Assembly: GCF_000473145.1 (NCBI RefSeq) | Contig: NZ_KI421503.1 | Coordinates: forward strand, 1-64,000 | DNA length: 64,000 bases | Direction of reading: 5' to 3' | Origin: Leisingera daeponensis DSM 23529 | Lineage (GTDB): Bacteria > Pseudomonadota > Alphaproteobacteria > Rhodobacterales > Rhodobacteraceae | Shown: in pieces, positions 62,480 to 64,000 of the stretch | Numbering within the stretch: the first letter of the stretch is position 1 | Layout of the letters: each line of letters opens with the position of its first letter | The notes under the pieces: generated by a model | Database searches by the model: none | Seen by the model: the letters and a program-made list of their open reading frames with translations, nothing else | What the model was told of the DNA's origin: nothing | Translations under genes and position numbers: made by a program

Positions 62480-64000
62480 TTAGAAAACGTAGTCGTCGCC
62501 TTTGGCATGGAGACGATGCTCGATTGGCACAACGGCTTCAACGGAAGGACGCGCTGTCGTGCCGATGATTATCTGCACACCGCCTATCTCCGAGGCCGCG
62601 GTTGCAACGCTATCGAGCATCGCCTCGAAATCCTTGTCCACGACCTCTTCGGACGCCGGCGAGTCGATCACCATCAAACCGGGGTGGCGGCCGTGACCCC
62701 GTTCCCTTGCGACTTCGACCGCAGCGAGCGCCACGGCAATCTTGATGCGCAGCCGTTCACCCATGGTCAAGTTGCTAAACCATTCGATAGCTCCACCTTG
62801 TTTGACTTTGAGCCGACCTCCGTTGTCCAGTTGCATCTCAGTGGCGTTGGGCATGCCAAACTTCCGGGAAAGGAGCATCACCGATTGCGATATCTGCTTC
62901 AGAATCTCAGATTGCATATCAACCATAAGTTCTTTGGTGACGTCAGTGGCTGCCCTGAGAACCTTATCCGCAGCATCGGTATTGGCGTCCGAGCTTGTAG
63001 ATGTCGCTCCATCACCCATGAGGTCGCGAAGTTGAGCTGCCTGGGCTTCCAGCTGGACGATCTCCAGCTCTGTATCAGGGACCTTGGCAGCAAGGTCGAC
63101 CTGCAACGCGGAAACCCGATCCTTTGCTTTTCGAAGTTCGATTGCAGCGTTGTTTGCAGATTTTTCCGCGGCTTTTTGCTTCTCCCTAGCTAATTTCAAT
63201 GACGCGTCGAGGGCGTCGACTTCATCTTTCGCAAGCTGAATGTGATCTTCTTCAAAATCCTCTGTGCCCTGGGGAATATCGTTCTTGCAAAGCAGACAGG
63301 TGCTTCCATCGCCAGTTGACCCAGGCGCCGCCACGACCTCTTTGTATTTGGCTTCGCAGGCTGGGCAGCAGGATGGGCTAAGCTTGCGGAACGAATAGCC
63401 GGCTGACTTCTCGTCCTCCAGTTGCTGTACCCTTTGACGGGCTTTCTCGAAGCTCTCCGCAATCTTCTGCAGCGAGACATCAGCCACTTCGAAAGCAGCC
63501 CGCGTGGAATCCGCAACTTCGCGCAGAGTGACCATCTGTTGGTCCAAATCGTTCAACTCGACCCGTTTCCTTGAGCGATCGTCAACCTTCTTCACGCTTT
63601 CCCTTGCTGTCTCCAGCTTGGCGTTGACCGTCTCCAACCTTTTCGCAAGGCCCTTGTACAGCGCAGACTGGTCTGGACGAGCGGCGCGGGATTCCTCGAC
63701 CTCCTTCTGCGCTGTGAGGGCCGCGCTATACGTCGAGACCCACGGCAAACCGATGAATAGTTGCAGTAGGCGTAACGGGATACCATCGATCGTGACGTCG
63801 CCGAAAAGTGCCTTGGCGTTCGTCGAACTCGACAAGAAGAGTGCCGATGAAATCAGTGGCCAGCCATGAGCATGACCACCGGTTTTGGAATTGTGTGCAT
63901 ATATCGGCGAGAAGGTTAGTTCAGCCATCATTAGCTGTTCCGTTTGCGACTTCAGCCCTTCGCCGCCATCACCGTCGTATAATGGCACCCAGCTCCCGTC
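62480..64000 (-). CDS. Rad50/SMC-like ATPase, 5' end beyond the window
   Basis: At least 507 residues; the frame runs off the right edge, so the N-terminus with Walker A is not seen. Two coiled-coil arms (about residues 95-190 and 235-310 of the visible part) flank a zinc site with two CxxC pairs, CPAC and CLLC, about 24 residues apart in one chain, unlike the single CxxC hook of Rad50. The C-terminal ATPase lobe has an ABC signature-like NLTMGERLRIKIAVALA and Walker B GLMVIDSPASEE, then IIIGTTARPS. It probably loads on or senses DNA and passes it to the nuclease encoded next. Family unknown to me; not a standard SMC, RecN or DndD by what is visible. Confidence 0.72.
   Translation of the reverse strand, partial: DGSWVPLYDGDGGEGLKSQTEQLMMAELTFSPIYAHNSKTGGHAHGWPLISSALFLSSSTNAKALFGDVTIDGIPLRLLQLFIGLPWVSTYSAALTAQKEVEESRAARPDQSALYKGLAKRLETVNAKLETARESVKKVDDRSRKRVELNDLDQQMVTLREVADSTRAAFEVADVSLQKIAESFEKARQRVQQLEDEKSAGYSFRKLSPSCCPACEAKYKEVVAAPGSTGDGSTCLLCKNDIPQGTEDFEEDHIQLAKDEVDALDASLKLAREKQKAAEKSANNAAIELRKAKDRVSALQVDLAAKVPDTELEIVQLEAQAAQLRDLMGDGATSTSSDANTDAADKVLRAATDVTKELMVDMQSEILKQISQSVMLLSRKFGMPNATEMQLDNGGRLKVKQGGAIEWFSNLTMGERLRIKIAVALAAVEVARERGHGRHPGLMVIDSPASEEVVDKDFEAMLDSVATAASEIGGVQIIIGTTARPSVEAVVPIEHRLHAKGDDYVF

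Noticed and set aside
1..64000. CRISPR arrays, tRNA or rRNA genes
   Set aside because: I saw no regularly spaced repeats, no tRNA-like cloverleaf with TTC loop and no rRNA segment while reading; a tRNAscan/CRISPR search would be decisive.

Overview
The window looks like part of a large conjugative plasmid or integrative element from an alphaproteobacterium of the Rhodobacteraceae (roseobacter/Paracoccus type). The grounds are the GC-rich, ATGA-coupled backbone genes of the DUF736, DUF2493, toprim, strawberry-notch helicase and ParB-like kind, a VirB-type type IV secretion system, and a pca operon of the order C-H-G-BKACE-I-J-D-B with a divergent LysR gene. No replication initiator, ParA, relaxase, VirD4, tRNA or CRISPR array is visible, so replicon type and host genus are inferences.

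Layout: (1) 0.4-14.7 kb, a minus-strand accessory backbone: DUF736, an AAA/DUF4143 ATPase, a truncated HigA-like antitoxin, DUF2493, toprim, a 1465-residue methyltransferase-helicase, five small plasmid proteins separated by hairpins, and a ParB-like protein. (2) 14.8-15.6 kb, a decayed IS481-type transposase. (3) 15.7-22.4 kb, a complete protocatechuate 3,4-cleavage operon with its LysR regulator. (4) 22.6-31.0 kb, an orphan LysR gene, a truncated second copy of a 4,5-dihydroxyphthalate decarboxylase-like gene, and nested IS3-family elements and fragments around a universal stress protein gene. (5) 31.0-38.3 kb, phthalate catabolism: Rieske oxygenase, its reductase, the cis-dihydrodiol dehydrogenase and the 4,5-dihydroxyphthalate decarboxylase, plus a DMT exporter/importer, an unknown protein and a frameshifted alpha-hydroxyacid dehydrogenase. 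(6) 38.7-42.6 kb, a TAXI-type TRAP transporter and a MarR regulator. (7) 42.8-47.4 kb, three decayed genes (2-hydroxyacid dehydrogenase, TPP enzyme, aldehyde dehydrogenase) around an intact orphan nadC. (8) 48-60 kb, a plus-strand virB operon with two lytic transglycosylases, one fused behind a VirB5-like segment. (9) 60.6 kb to the right edge, a minus-strand pair: a PD-(D/E)XK nuclease protein and a Rad50/SMC-like ATPase with a zinc ribbon, cut by the window end; this is the best candidate for an undescribed (probably defence or DNA-repair) system.

How it fits together: phthalate taken up (probably by the TRAP system) would be converted to protocatechuate by the pht-type enzymes, then to beta-ketoadipate by PcaHG-B-C-D. 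The last step can go through the PcaIJ CoA-transferase or through a BKACE enzyme; no thiolase (pcaF) is present. Several cargo promoters share a TTAG-N4-CTAA palindrome beside a TTGAC(A/G/T) -35 box, suggesting a single MarR-type regulator for the phthalate genes, transporter, aldehyde dehydrogenase and perhaps the stress protein. The orphan nadC is intact among pseudogenes and may protect NAD synthesis from phthalate, an analogue of quinolinate.
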